The notes: a model not told the origin generated them from the sequence alone. Shown: positions 1 to 8,383, counted from the stretch's first letter. The stretch is 64,000 bases of DNA from Flavobacteriaceae bacterium (GCA_009886625.1 QXZA01000011.1:62001-126000); one strand, 5' to 3'. A program made the numbers and translations.

Positions 1-45
1 GATCTCTGGTCTAATACGTCTTAAATCATTAGGTCGATCATTCAT
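1..45 (-). CDS. Possible 5' end of a gene running off the window (15 codons)
   Basis: On the minus strand an ATG at 45-43 opens a frame that stays open to the window edge and begins MNDRPNDLRRIRPEI. Fifteen codons are too few to name a family. The arginine-rich start and the AT-rich upstream DNA fit a real gene start, but an open frame of this length can arise by chance. No function is assigned. Confidence 0.3.
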   Translation of the reverse strand, partial: MNDRPNDLRRIRPEI

Positions 46-404
46 AGCAATTTTTTACTTAATTTAATAGCTTTTAAGGCAAGTTCTACACTGTATTCAG
101 AGAGATTGTTCACAGGGTTTTTAACATCTCTTATGTCTATTTTGTAAAGGCCTTAAAAAGAAAATTAATACTACCGCTTTGTTCTTAACAATTCAAAAAC
201 TCCAACTCATCATATTTTTATACTATAGGCAATCTCGTATTTGGTTTCAACAACTATTTTACCTAGGGTATTTGCTTTCTAAAAGCTTCCTATTAGTTAT
301 GAGTGATAAGGTGGTTTTTTAAAGGAATACACTCTAAATAATAAAAGAAATTAAACTTGAATTTGATAACATTTTTGTATATTAGCGAGTAATTAATCAC
401 TTCT
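46..404. other. Intergenic region, about 360 bases, no gene seen
   Basis: This AT-rich stretch lies between a possible minus-strand gene start and the TetR gene. I see no coding remnant in either direction and no strong hairpin. The box TATATTAG at 379-386 resembles the Bacteroidota -7 element with one mismatch and is a candidate promoter for the TetR gene at 405. A TetR autoregulatory operator may lie here, but no clear palindrome was found. Confidence 0.5.
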
Positions 405-923
405 ATGACTAAAAAAAACGCTATACTCGAAGCTGCACTTCATTTATTTTCAGAAATGGGATATACGGGAACATCTACACGAATGATTGCCATAAAATCA
501 GGTGTTTCAGAGGGGTTGATTTTTCGTCATTTCAAAAATAAAGAGGGATTACTAAATGTACTTTTAGCAGATGCAGAAAAAGAAATAACTTCACTTTATG
601 AACCGATATTGGCATTAGAACACCCCAAAGTATTTTTAAAGCAAGTACTGTCTTTGCCCTTTCAGATCAATGGCAACAATAAAATACTTTGGCGCTTTCT
701 GTACACCCATCAGTGGTTTGAACCTCAAATACATGAACTAATACTTCAACCATTGTATACCCGTGTATTTGACTCTTTTAATACCATTGGAGTTTCTGAT
801 CCACAATCTGAATCAGAATCTTTTCTGATTTTTTACAAAGGAATCATAAGTAATATGTTGTTGAATAAAAATTTTAATGCATTTCCAGTAGCAGAATATA
901 TTTTGGAAAAGTTTTCTTTGTAA
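405..923 (+). CDS. TetR/AcrR family transcriptional regulator
   Basis: A 172-residue DNA-binding regulator. The N-terminal helix-turn-helix spans about residues 5-50, with the family pattern ILEAALHLFSEMGYTGTS followed by IAIKSGVSEGLIFRHFKNK. The remaining 120 residues are the variable ligand-binding and dimerisation half, so the effector cannot be read from sequence. The length is slightly below the usual 190-200. The next gene on the same strand (DUF2911) begins about 190 bases later, so co-transcription is uncertain. TetR proteins usually repress themselves and a neighbouring gene; no efflux pump is adjacent. Confidence 0.88.
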   Translation: MTKKNAILEAALHLFSEMGYTGTSTRMIAIKSGVSEGLIFRHFKNKEGLLNVLLADAEKEITSLYEPILALEHPKVFLKQVLSLPFQINGNNKILWRFLYTHQWFEPQIHELILQPLYTRVFDSFNTIGVSDPQSESESFLIFYKGIISNMLLNKNFNAFPVAEYILEKFSL

Positions 924-1115
924 TAAATATGTAACTACTTACTTATAATTCATTTCTATAATAACGTTCTCAACTAAATCTATTCATTACGTTTTTACGT
1001 GACATTTAAACTGAATTCAAGCAAACGATAATTTATGTTATGTAAAATAGATATTCAAAGTATACATTGGAGCATTTGTTGTAATTTAGCAATTGAATTT
1101 AAAACCTACTCTATC

Positions 1116-1649
1116 ATGAAAGCTATAAAAATTATTATTGGCATATTGGTCGGCTTTGTTGTAATCGCAGCAGCTTACTTTGCTTATGCTTTATACATCA
1201 ATCCCAAAAGTCCTATGGGATCAGCAGCATATTCCAATGGCGATAAAGAAATCAGTGTTCGTTATTACCGCCCCTATAAAAAAGACCGTCTTATTTTTGG
1301 TGAAGCAGCTGACGGCGCTTTGGTTCCTTATGATACTTATTGGCGTTTAGGAGCCAATATGACGACCAAACTCAATACCAATCAGGATTTGGATTTTGCG
1401 GGTCGCTTATTGCCCAAAGGAAGTTACGGGCTCTATGCCTATCCCTATGCTGAAAATTGGGTCATATATGTACATAGCAAAACAGGAGGCTTGAGTTTTA
1501 CGGAACCCGATCCTAGCGGTATTTTAATGAAGGTCAATGTTCCTGTACAAAGTTTAGAAGAACCTCTAGAGCAATTTACTATTGATTTTGTAGATTCTTC
1601 CCTAAGGATCCGTTGGGATACAACCAAAGTGGTAATACCCATTCATTGA
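1116..1649 (+). CDS. DUF2911 domain membrane-anchored protein
   Basis: The frame is open from 1035, but the ATG at 1116 is the better start: it gives 177 residues beginning MKAIKIIIGILVGFVV, a typical N-terminal membrane anchor (about residues 5-25). A DUF2911 domain follows, with the family's RYYRPYKKDR and YWRLGAN segments. DUF2911 proteins are common in Bacteroidota and exported; their function is unknown. The box TAATTTAG at 1082-1089 is a plausible promoter. The stop codon overlaps the next start (TGATG at 1647-1651), which suggests translational coupling with the amidohydrolase. Confidence 0.82.
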   Translation: MKAIKIIIGILVGFVVIAAAYFAYALYINPKSPMGSAAYSNGDKEISVRYYRPYKKDRLIFGEAADGALVPYDTYWRLGANMTTKLNTNQDLDFAGRLLPKGSYGLYAYPYAENWVIYVHSKTGGLSFTEPDPSGILMKVNVPVQSLEEPLEQFTIDFVDSSLRIRWDTTKVVIPIH

Positions 1650-2782
1650 TGCGGAAATTCTTTAAACAGCTGTTCAATCTGCTAAAAATCGCTTTTGCGC
1701 TCCTTTTTATCGGTGGTTTAAGCTATTATATACTTGATAAAATACAGGAAAAAAACAATCTGATGGACATAGAGGAATACAGTCCCAAGTCCACACTAAT
1801 TGTTAAGGAAACTCCCTTAAAACGCTCTAAATATCCTTTTGTGGATGTACATAACCACCAGTTTGATATGCCGGTAAAAAACCTTGCAAATTTGGTGGCA
1901 GAAATGGACAGTATGAATATGGGTTTTATGATCAATCTCAGTGGTTTTCGAGGCTTGTATTTAAGAAAATCATTGGAAAACATACGCGAAAATGCACCCA
2001 ATCACTTTGGGTTGTTTTTAAACATTGACTTTGAAGCCATAGATGATGCTGATTTTAAAGAAACTCAAACAGCATTGATTGATTCTGCAGCAGCAGCTGG
2101 AGTCATGGGACTAAAAGTGTACAAGTCTTTAGGATTGACAAGTACCGATTCTAAGGGCAATCGCATTGCCATCAACGACCCTCGCCTCGACCCGATATGG
2201 GAAGCTTGCGGTAACAATAAAATGCCCGTATTGATTCACTCGGGTGAACCTGCTTCGTTTTGGGAACCCAAGGATAAGTTTAATGAACGTTGGTTGGAAT
2301 TGCGTCAAAAGCCCCGACGATACAGAGACCCTGCAAGCAACCCCTCTTTTGAGGAAGTGTTGGCTGAACAGCACGATATTTTTAAAAAACACTCGAATAC
2401 TACCTTTATCAATGCGCATTTGGGTTGGATGGGCAACGATTTGGATCGTTTAGGAACCCATTTGGATACCTACCCCAATGTGATGACGGAAATTGGTGCG
2501 GTTTTGGCAGAACTGGGGCGTCAACCCAAACGTGCTCGGCGCTTTTTTATCGACTATCAAGACCGAATTTTATTTGGTAAAGACAGTTATAAAGTAAGTG
2601 AGTACTATACTTATTTTAGGGTTTTGGAGACAGACGATGAATATTTCGATTATTATCGCAAACGACATGCCCATTGGAAAATGTACGGACTGGCCCTACC
2701 CGATTCCATTTTGCAAAAACTGTACTATAAAAACGCTTTGGATTTATTTCCGGCCATTGATCACTCATTATTTAAAAACTAA
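1649..2782 (+). CDS. Amidohydrolase-type metal-dependent hydrolase, membrane anchored
   Basis: The ATG at 1649 overlaps the preceding stop and gives 377 residues; an in-frame codon at 1613 lies inside the upstream gene and is unlikely. Residues about 5-28 form a hydrophobic anchor, so the enzyme is probably held in the envelope. The TIM-barrel amidohydrolase signature is visible: the HxH metal motif in VDVHNHQFD (about residue 60), the GLKVYKSLG strand, VLIHSGEPASFW, FINAHLGWMGND and the late aspartate region RILFGKDSY. This fits the PF04909-type family of decarboxylating or hydrolytic enzymes. The substrate is not predictable. It is the second gene of a pair with DUF2911. Confidence 0.82.
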   Translation: MRKFFKQLFNLLKIAFALLFIGGLSYYILDKIQEKNNLMDIEEYSPKSTLIVKETPLKRSKYPFVDVHNHQFDMPVKNLANLVAEMDSMNMGFMINLSGFRGLYLRKSLENIRENAPNHFGLFLNIDFEAIDDADFKETQTALIDSAAAAGVMGLKVYKSLGLTSTDSKGNRIAINDPRLDPIWEACGNNKMPVLIHSGEPASFWEPKDKFNERWLELRQKPRRYRDPASNPSFEEVLAEQHDIFKKHSNTTFINAHLGWMGNDLDRLGTHLDTYPNVMTEIGAVLAELGRQPKRARRFFIDYQDRILFGKDSYKVSEYYTYFRVLETDDEYFDYYRKRHAHWKMYGLALPDSILQKLYYKNALDLFPAIDHSLFKN

Positions 2783-2785
2783 TTT

Positions 2786-3076
2786 ATGATACTCGTTACC
2801 ACCCCCACTGTTCCCAACAAAGAAATTGATGAAACTCTAGGCATTGCCAGAGGAAGTACGGTTAGAGCGCGAAATGTAGGACAAGACATTTTCGCAGGCT
2901 TAAAAAATATTATTGGAGGCGAAATTAGCGAATACACCAAGCTCCAGGCTCAGTCACGTGAGCAGGCACTACAACGTATGCAAGAAGATGCTGAAAGGTT
3001 GGGTGCTAATGCCATTGTCAATGTGCGCCTGACGACTTCTATGGTCATGCAGGGTTGCTCTGAGATACTCGCCTAA
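2786..3076 (+). CDS. UPF0145 (YbjQ-like) protein, C-terminus cut by an in-frame stop
   Basis: A 96-residue protein of the YbjQ/UPF0145 family: TTPTVPNKEIDETLGIARG at the N-terminus, then VGQDIFAGLKNIIGG and LGANAIVNVRL. Family members normally end with an AYGTAV-type strand. Here the frame reads SEILA, then TAA at 3074-3076, then GTAVTLK and a second TAA at 3098-3100. A single base change in a tyrosine codon (TAC or TAT to TAA) would explain it. The product therefore probably lacks its last eight residues and its final beta strand. The frame is otherwise intact, so this is a very recent lesion or a sequence error. Confidence 0.8.
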   Translation: MILVTTPTVPNKEIDETLGIARGSTVRARNVGQDIFAGLKNIIGGEISEYTKLQAQSREQALQRMQEDAERLGANAIVNVRLTTSMVMQGCSEILA

Positions 3077-3099
3077 GGCACAGCTGTAACCCTCAAGTA

Positions 3100-3207
3100 A
3101 TGATTGGACTCATTCTTTTTATAGGCGCAGTGGTAGTCGGGGTTTACCTGCTTAATCAAAAGCTAGAAAACGAGAAAAAGGAAGATTTCGAAGACCGAAA
3201 TAACTAA
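3100..3207 (+). CDS. Small 35-residue single-pass membrane protein
   Basis: An ATG at 3100 overlaps the natural end of the UPF0145 frame (TAATG at 3098-3102). It opens a 35-codon frame with a hydrophobic stretch, MIGLILFIGAVVVGVYLL, followed by a strongly charged tail (KLENEKKEDFEDRNN). This layout, a start overlapping the upstream stop and an anchor plus charged tail, is typical of a real translationally coupled small membrane protein. It ends four bases into the convergent DinB gene. No family is recognised. If UPF0145 now stops early at 3074, coupling to this gene would be lost or weakened. Confidence 0.55.
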   Translation: MIGLILFIGAVVVGVYLLNQKLENEKKEDFEDRNN

Positions 3208-3785
3208 TTTTTCACCCCTAAAAAGACGTTAACCCCCTTAGGGATCGGATTGCCTGATGTGCGCCTAAAGCTTACTACTTGACCGGTATGGTATAGGGCA
3301 TCAGCTATAGGACCGTTGATTAGGTTCCAGACAGGAAACCTAGACTGCTTCCCTTCTCTTTGAAAAATGATATTCAGCCCTTCTATTTCATCTTCACTGT
3401 AATTTAAAAACAGTGTTGCAGCTTGTTGTAAGTCGTTTAATGTAGCGGCTCTTAGGGCTTCTAAGTTATCTGGAGGACTGGGTGCTGGACGTTTAGAGGC
3501 TTCATTTTTTGCAGCGTTTAAGATGGTTTTTGTCAAGCCGTAAATATGCTGAAGCGTACCCAGCGTACTTTGAGCTTCTTTCGTTGGACGGTATTCTAAA
3601 TCCTCTGCTCTTAGTCCTTCTGTAGCCCAATGGTATCGAAATCCCAAACCCTGAATCATTCTACTGATTGAATTTCCAGCAGTGAGGTCTTGTGGTGCAG
3701 CTGCAATAGATGAAAAGGGAAGTTCTTGTGCCATAGTTTGAAGTGAAAAAATAAACAGTAGTGTAAAAAAATGAGGGATATACAT
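3204..3785 (-). CDS. DinB-like superfamily protein with signal peptide
   Basis: A 193-residue protein starting with a cleavable signal peptide (hydrophobic FFTLLFIFSLQTMAQ), so it is exported. The rest matches the DinB/YfiT four-helix-bundle pattern: the substrate-facing helix RYHWATEGLRAEDL, a histidine in TLQHIYGLT (about residue 83) and another in YHTGQVVSFRR near the C-terminus. The family uses a histidine triad to hold a divalent metal, and many members are small-thiol-dependent transferases. The exact reaction is unknown. It is convergent with the small membrane protein upstream. Confidence 0.75.
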   Translation of the reverse strand: MYIPHFFTLLFIFSLQTMAQELPFSSIAAAPQDLTAGNSISRMIQGLGFRYHWATEGLRAEDLEYRPTKEAQSTLGTLQHIYGLTKTILNAAKNEASKRPAPSPPDNLEALRAATLNDLQQAATLFLNYSEDEIEGLNIIFQREGKQSRFPVWNLINGPIADALYHTGQVVSFRRTSGNPIPKGVNVFLGVKN

Positions 3786-3826
3786 AAGTCCTAAATTACT
3801 ATTTTAGCATTAATATTCAATCCCTT

Positions 3827-4168
3827 ATGTCTAAAAAGTTGAACAGTCTGGAAGAACTTGCCAAAATCAAATTTGAAAACTTGGCTCCAGACCCCGCCCC
3901 CCTACCCGACGCAGAACCTGAATTCCAAGCTCAAGATTTAGAAGCACACTTTAGCAACAAAGGGCGTGCAGGAAAAACAGTTACCCTAATCAAAGGTTTT
4001 GAAGGCGAAGTAGATGAACTGAAATCTTTGGCTAAAATCCTAAAAAATGCTGTAGGCGTTGGCGGGACGGTTAAAAATGGTGAAATCATCATTCAAGGGA
4101 ACTATAGAGACCAACTTATAAAACTACTACAAGAAATGGGGCATCAGGTAAAACGCGTTGGGGGATAA
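3827..4168 (+). CDS. SUI1/eIF1-like translation factor (YciH type)
   Basis: A 113-residue protein with an acidic, proline-rich N-terminal half and a C-terminal SUI1 fold: GKTVTLIKGFEG (about residues 49-60), LKNAVGVGGTVKNGEI and GNYRDQLIKLL. This is the bacterial YciH type. Members resemble eukaryotic eIF1 and are thought to act in start-site fidelity or stress-time translation. It is divergent from the DinB gene and is followed immediately by degraded DNA. Confidence 0.88.
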   Translation: MSKKLNSLEELAKIKFENLAPDPAPLPDAEPEFQAQDLEAHFSNKGRAGKTVTLIKGFEGEVDELKSLAKILKNAVGVGGTVKNGEIIIQGNYRDQLIKLLQEMGHQVKRVGG

Positions 4169-4179
4169 ATGATTTTTCT

Positions 4180-4395
4180 GTGTTAGAAAAGCTTCAACAT
4201 TTCGTCACTGATCCCAAAAAAGAACTACTATTGTTTACCCAAGCGCAATATACCTTGTTTCTGAAAAATGCTCTCCCCCTTTTAAACACCAACTACAGCA
4301 TTGGTGTTGTTGGTCAAAAGATAATTGACTCCTCAGGTTTAACCATTACTTCGACCACAATTACGGGGGAGCAATCTCTAGGGGGCATCCCATAG
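4180..4395 (+). CDS. Unassigned short reading frame, doubtful
   Basis: A 71-codon frame with a GTG start just after the SUI1 gene. Its sequence (for example LLLFTQAQYTLFLKNALPLL and SIGVVGQKIIDSSG) looks protein-like, but I recognise no family. Its 3' end runs through a thiolase C-terminal remnant that is read in another frame, so it cannot be a whole normal gene as it stands. It may be a fragment of an eroded gene. No function is assigned. Confidence 0.25.
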   Translation: MLEKLQHFVTDPKKELLLFTQAQYTLFLKNALPLLNTNYSIGVVGQKIIDSSGLTITSTTITGEQSLGGIP

Positions 4396-4526
4396 GCGCT
4401 TCAGGGACCATTTTAGCTACCTGATTGTTTCATGGATTAATGAAAAATGGAGACCTAGGCTTGGCAGCTATTTCTGGCGCTGGTGGGTATGCAAATGTTC
4501 TGCTGGTAGAATCACCTTACCACTGA
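4353..4526 (+). pseudogene. Remnant of the C-terminal end of a thiolase gene
   Basis: Reading codons from 4365, the sequence gives GGAISRGHPIGASGTILAT, the thiolase C-terminal signature with the catalytic GHP histidine. An in-frame TGA follows at 4422-4424, then LFHGLMKNGDLGLAAISG and a short tail ending at TGA 4524-4526. That is the last 50 or so residues of an acetyl-CoA acetyltransferase/3-ketoacyl-CoA thiolase. No thiolase sequence is seen further upstream in any frame. The rest of the gene is therefore deleted, and this piece cannot make an enzyme. Its end overlaps the 3' end of ung by ten bases. Confidence 0.82.
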
Positions 4527-5182
4527 ATCGCTTGCTGACCGGTAGAGATCAAATAGTCATTGGTCTGACTAAAATGCTTGTTTCCAAACCAATATCCTCG
4601 ATTGGCACTTAGCGGTGAAGGATGACCAGTTATTAGAATAAGGTGTTTATCGGTATTAATTAATTTCACTTTTTGCCTAGCAAAACCTCCCCATAGGAGA
4701 AAAACTAAGTTTTCTTTGTTCTCAGATAAAGTTTGAATCACACTGTCTATAAAAGTTTCCCAACCTTTTTTTTGGTGGCTTCCTGCCTCCCCTTCTCGAA
4801 CAGTCAAGCTTGCGTTGAGTAATAAAATCCCTTGTCTTGCCCAATGTTCTAAATTCCCACTCACTGGATAGGGAGTCCCTAAATCTTGTACGATTTCTTT
4901 AAAAATATTTACCAGTGATGGCGGGTGTTTAACCCCATCAGGGACAGAAAAAGCAAGTCCATGAGCCTGTCTTGGCCCATGGTATGGATCTTGCCCTAAT
5001 AAAACCACTTTAACGTTCTCATAAGGACACTGTTCAAATGCATTAAAAACTTCAGATTGGGTGGGGTAACAACGGTATGTTTCGTATTCTGATTTAAGGA
5101 AGAAGAGCAATTGTTTAAAATAAGAGCTTTCAAATTCGGTCCGCAAAGGTTTTTCCCAGTTGGAATGTATCGGCAACGTCAT
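4517..5182 (-). CDS. ung: Uracil-DNA glycosylase, family 1
   Basis: A 221-residue enzyme that removes uracil from DNA as the first step of base excision repair. The water-activating loop GQDPYHGP with its catalytic aspartate lies at about residues 62-69, followed by LAFSVP, the uracil-binding region LLLNASLTV, and the DNA-intercalating/catalytic histidine loop GHPSPLS near residue 186. The length matches the family. It is divergent from mutS2, so two DNA-maintenance genes share a 40-base intergenic region. Confidence 0.97.
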   Translation of the reverse strand: MTLPIHSNWEKPLRTEFESSYFKQLLFFLKSEYETYRCYPTQSEVFNAFEQCPYENVKVVLLGQDPYHGPRQAHGLAFSVPDGVKHPPSLVNIFKEIVQDLGTPYPVSGNLEHWARQGILLLNASLTVREGEAGSHQKKGWETFIDSVIQTLSENKENLVFLLWGGFARQKVKLINTDKHLILITGHPSPLSANRGYWFGNKHFSQTNDYLISTGQQAIQW

Positions 5183-5190
5183 GAATTTAT

Positions 5191-5198
5191 TACTTTTG
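5191..5198 (+). promoter_or_regulatory. Bacteroidota -7 box (TACTTTTG) for mutS2
   Basis: TACTTTTG matches the Bacteroidota -7 consensus TAnnTTTG and lies 24 bases before the mutS2 ATG. No clear -33 TTTG is seen. Confidence 0.55.
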
Positions 5199-5222
5199 TA
5201 CAGCTAAGTTAAGAAAAATCAA

Positions 5223-7403
5223 ATGGCTAAAATTCCTAAAAAAACCCTAGAAGATCTAGAGTATTTTGAAGTGCTCCGACAGTGTTCGGCTTTTGCCATT
5301 ACCCTTTTGGGGAAAGAAGCTTGTTTGTCTATTCTCCCTTTGACAGAGGAGAATCAACTCCTTAGGGATTTACATGCCGTTTCTGAATTTCGTTCCTCTT
5401 TTGAAAATGAAAACCGCATTCCTAATCATGGATTTGAGCCTTTAACCTCTATTTTCTCGCTTTTAAGCATAGAAAACAGTGTGTTAGATATTTCTGTGTT
5501 TCGTACTATCGCAGCCAATACAGAAACAACCAATACACTCCTATTTTTTTTAGAAAAATTTAAAACCTATTACCCCACCCTTTTTGAACATACCGATACA
5601 CTTTATGTAGATAAGGAGATCAAAAAAACGATAGATCAAGTTATAGATCGTTTTGGGGAGGTTCGTGATAATGCCTCTGATTCGTTGTACATGATTCGTA
5701 AACAAATTCAACAATTGCGATCAAAAATCAGTAGTAGTTTTAATAAAGCATTAAGTCAGTATCAAGCTGCAGATTATTTAGATGATATAAGGGAATCCGT
5801 AATAGATAATCGTCGTGTCTTGGCAGTCAAAGCAATGCACAGACGTAAAGTGAAAGGAGCGATTATGGGAAGTTCAAAAACGGGAAGTATCGTCTTTATG
5901 GAACCTGAAACAACCAATGCTCAAAATCGTGAACTTCAAAATCTTGTATTTGAAGAAGGGGAAGAGATAAAGAAAATATTAAGCCAACTCACTGATTATT
6001 TTAGACCACACCTCCCCTATTTAAAGCAACAACATGAATTTTTATTGGGACTTGATGTAATCTATGCAAAGGCACGTTACGCTAAAGAAATAGATGCCCT
6101 ACTTCCTTCGATTGATAAAAAACAAAAAACAATTAAATATAAAGCGGCTTATCATCCTTTGTTACTTCAGTCGCATCGTTTAGAAAACAAAGCAACCTAC
6201 CCGCAAGATGTTCTATTACATCCAGAGAAACGTATTATCGTCATTTCTGGACCCAATGCAGGAGGAAAGAGTATCACATTGAAAACAATGGGTCTGTTAC
6301 AGTTAATGTTGCAAAGTGGGATGCTGATTCCTGTTCACGAGAGTAGTACGGCTTGTCTTTTCGAACAGATTCTAACCGATATTGGAGACAATCAATCGAT
6401 AGAGAATCATTTGAGTACCTATTCTTATCGCTTAAAAAACATGAAGTATTTTTTGCGAAAATGTAATGCCAATACCCTGTTTTTGATCGATGAATTTGGC
6501 ACGGGCTCTGATCCTGAATTAGGAGGAGCTTTGGCTGAAGTAATTTTAGAAGATTTTTACGAGCGAGAGGCTTTTGGAATCATTACAACGCATTATTCAA
6601 ATTTAAAAGCATTGGCCAATGAACTTCCGGGTATGGTGAATGCCAATATGCAATTTGATAATAAGACCCTAGAGCCTGTTTATAAATTGATGATGGGAGA
6701 AGCGGGAAGTTCCTTTACTTTTGAAGTAGCTCAAAAAAACGGTTTGCCCTACAGCCTGATTAATCGTGCCAAAAAGAAAATAGAACGAGGAAAAGTTCGT
6801 TTTGATGCTACGATAGCAAAACTGCAAAAAGAGCGCTCTCAAATGATGAAAACAGGAGCATCTCTAAAAGAAAAAGAATCAAAAGCCGCAGCAGAAAGCG
6901 ATCGCATGGAAACGATGAATGCGAAATTGAAAGCGAAATTAGTGAGCTATCAAGAGTTGTTCGATCACAACCAACGCATGATAGTACTTGGAAATAAAAT
7001 CAATGAAATTGCGGAACGCTTTTTTGAAAACAATAAAAAACGTCCTCTGATTGCTGAATTACTGCAGACTATTGAATCTGAAAATGCAAAACGAAAGCGC
7101 AAATCAGCAGCAGTTTCCAAAAAAGAACGCGAAACGAAGAAACAGTTAAACGAGGAAGTGAAAAAGGAATTGGTGGTTGTACGTAAGGAAAAAAAGAATC
7201 AGAAGAAGCAAGCACCAAAGCTCAGTAAACCTAAAGTGAATTTAAAAGTGGGTGATCGTGTACGAATGTTTGATGGCCGTTCAGTAGGAAGTATTGACGC
7301 AATTGAAAAGCAAAAAGCAGTTGTAAACTATGGAATGTTTACTACTCAGGTAAGTCTCGATTTATTAGAGTTTGTTGAAGCAGCCAAAACCAAAAAGAAA
7401 TAG
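5223..7403 (+). CDS. mutS2: MutS2-family DNA-binding ATPase lacking an Smr domain
   Basis: A 726-residue MutS2-type ATPase. The core and clamp helices occupy the first 320 residues. The ABC ATPase follows, with Walker A GPNAGGKS near residue 345, Walker B LIDEFGTGSDP, and the H-loop in TTHYSNLKALA. A long lysine/glutamate-rich coiled coil (about 520-670) precedes a small KOW-like region (VGDRVRMFDGRSVGSID). The Smr endonuclease domain found at the end of many MutS2 proteins is absent, as in many Bacteroidota. The family suppresses recombination or rescues collided ribosomes rather than doing mismatch repair; without Smr the nuclease activity is in doubt. Confidence 0.93.
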   Translation: MAKIPKKTLEDLEYFEVLRQCSAFAITLLGKEACLSILPLTEENQLLRDLHAVSEFRSSFENENRIPNHGFEPLTSIFSLLSIENSVLDISVFRTIAANTETTNTLLFFLEKFKTYYPTLFEHTDTLYVDKEIKKTIDQVIDRFGEVRDNASDSLYMIRKQIQQLRSKISSSFNKALSQYQAADYLDDIRESVIDNRRVLAVKAMHRRKVKGAIMGSSKTGSIVFMEPETTNAQNRELQNLVFEEGEEIKKILSQLTDYFRPHLPYLKQQHEFLLGLDVIYAKARYAKEIDALLPSIDKKQKTIKYKAAYHPLLLQSHRLENKATYPQDVLLHPEKRIIVISGPNAGGKSITLKTMGLLQLMLQSGMLIPVHESSTACLFEQILTDIGDNQSIENHLSTYSYRLKNMKYFLRKCNANTLFLIDEFGTGSDPELGGALAEVILEDFYEREAFGIITTHYSNLKALANELPGMVNANMQFDNKTLEPVYKLMMGEAGSSFTFEVAQKNGLPYSLINRAKKKIERGKVRFDATIAKLQKERSQMMKTGASLKEKESKAAAESDRMETMNAKLKAKLVSYQELFDHNQRMIVLGNKINEIAERFFENNKKRPLIAELLQTIESENAKRKRKSAAVSKKERETKKQLNEEVKKELVVVRKEKKNQKKQAPKLSKPKVNLKVGDRVRMFDGRSVGSIDAIEKQKAVVNYGMFTTQVSLDLLEFVEAAKTKKK

Positions 7404-7537
7404 TTCGACCTGTTTCAACCTCAAAATAAAATTGCTTTTCATTGTTTTCTGACCTTATATAGTTTTAGTGAGATTCGTTTTTATTTTAAAGTAAATAATT
7501 AAATTTAAAAATCATATTTAACCCCAAATTAAACTCA

Positions 7538-7915
7538 ACGAAAGAATTCAAAAAATTTATAAGTCGAGGAAATGTTCTTGACATGGCTGTAGGACTTGTG
7601 TTGGCAGCTTATTTTGGTGCCATAGTTAAATCCTTGGTCAGCGATGTCATAATGCCTTCAATTGGAATTTTACTTGGCGGTGTGAATTTTTCTTCTTTGA
7701 AAATTATTTTGCAAGAAGCAAACGGAGACACTGCAGAAGTTGTAATTTAATATGGTTTATTTATCAATACAATCATTACTTTTTTAATTGTCAAAGGCTA
7801 CAATAAATCAAAAGATCGCTTGACTAAGCAAAAAGAAGAATCTGCTGTTTCTATTCCAACTCCATCAAAAGAGGAGCTATTACATACTGAAATAAGAGAT
7901 TTATTAAAAAAATGA
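7538..7915 (+). pseudogene. mscL: Broken large-conductance mechanosensitive channel gene (mscL)
   Basis: Codons in phase with 7541 read [20 protein letters not shown], then the MscL first transmembrane segment with [15 protein letters not shown] and YGLFINTIITFLIVKGYN, and the conserved tail EEELLHTEIRDLLKK-like end at TGA 7913-7915. Three lesions are visible: no in-frame ATG, GTG or TTG start, a TAA at 7748-7750 where an asparagine is expected before YGLFIN, and an in-frame loss of about six residues in the second transmembrane segment (FLIV is followed directly by KGYNK). The gene cannot make a functional channel from this sequence. Confidence 0.88.
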
Positions 7916-7955
7916 TTCAACAAGTATTTCTATTCATATTCATTAAATTACAATT

Positions 7956-8383
7956 ATGTCAAAAATCAGCTCCCCTTCTTGGTTTAAAGTCGTAGTGATT
8001 TTGGCTATTTTATGGAACTTAATGGGAATTATTAATTTCTATTTTCAAATTACCATTACTCCAGAACAGATTTCAAAGCTACCTGAAGCAGAAGAATCAT
8101 TAATAAACAGTACTCCATTTTGGACTTACATCGCTTTTGCAATGGGTGTTTTTGGCGGAATTATTGGTTCGATCGGTCTATTAAGGCAAAAGCGTGGTCA
8201 TGATAGTTCCTTTTGCTATCCTTAATCGGAGTTTTTGTACAAATGAATTATTGGCTATTTTTTACTAATGCCGTGGAGGTTTATGGAATCAATACGTACA
8301 TTATGCCAATCGTAGTAATATTTGTCGCCTATTTATTGTTTAGTTTGTGCAATAGAAGTACAAAAAAGGGCTATATTACTTAG
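7956..8383 (+). pseudogene. Small multi-pass membrane protein gene with a frameshift
   Basis: The ATG at 7956 begins an 89-codon frame (SSPSWFKVVVILAILWNL, two membrane segments) that stops early at 8223-8225. Around 8205 the coding sense moves to another frame, reading LLSLIGVFVQMNYWLFF, EVYGINTYIMPIVVIFVAYL and a charged end at TAG 8381-8383. Together they make a four-segment, roughly 140-residue protein of a family widespread in flavobacteria and often loosely labelled sugar-transporter-like; its function is unknown. A single indel near the conserved KRG region explains the break. It lies directly after the broken mscL. Confidence 0.75.

Noticed and set aside
3074-3076. Stop codon readthrough in UPF0145
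   Set aside because: I considered a recoded TAA, but TAA recoding is very rare and no signal was seen; a point mutation of a tyrosine codon is simpler.
8195-8230. Programmed frameshift in the small membrane protein at 7956
   Set aside because: No slippery heptamer or downstream structure is obvious, and the neighbouring mscL is also broken, so a plain indel fits better.
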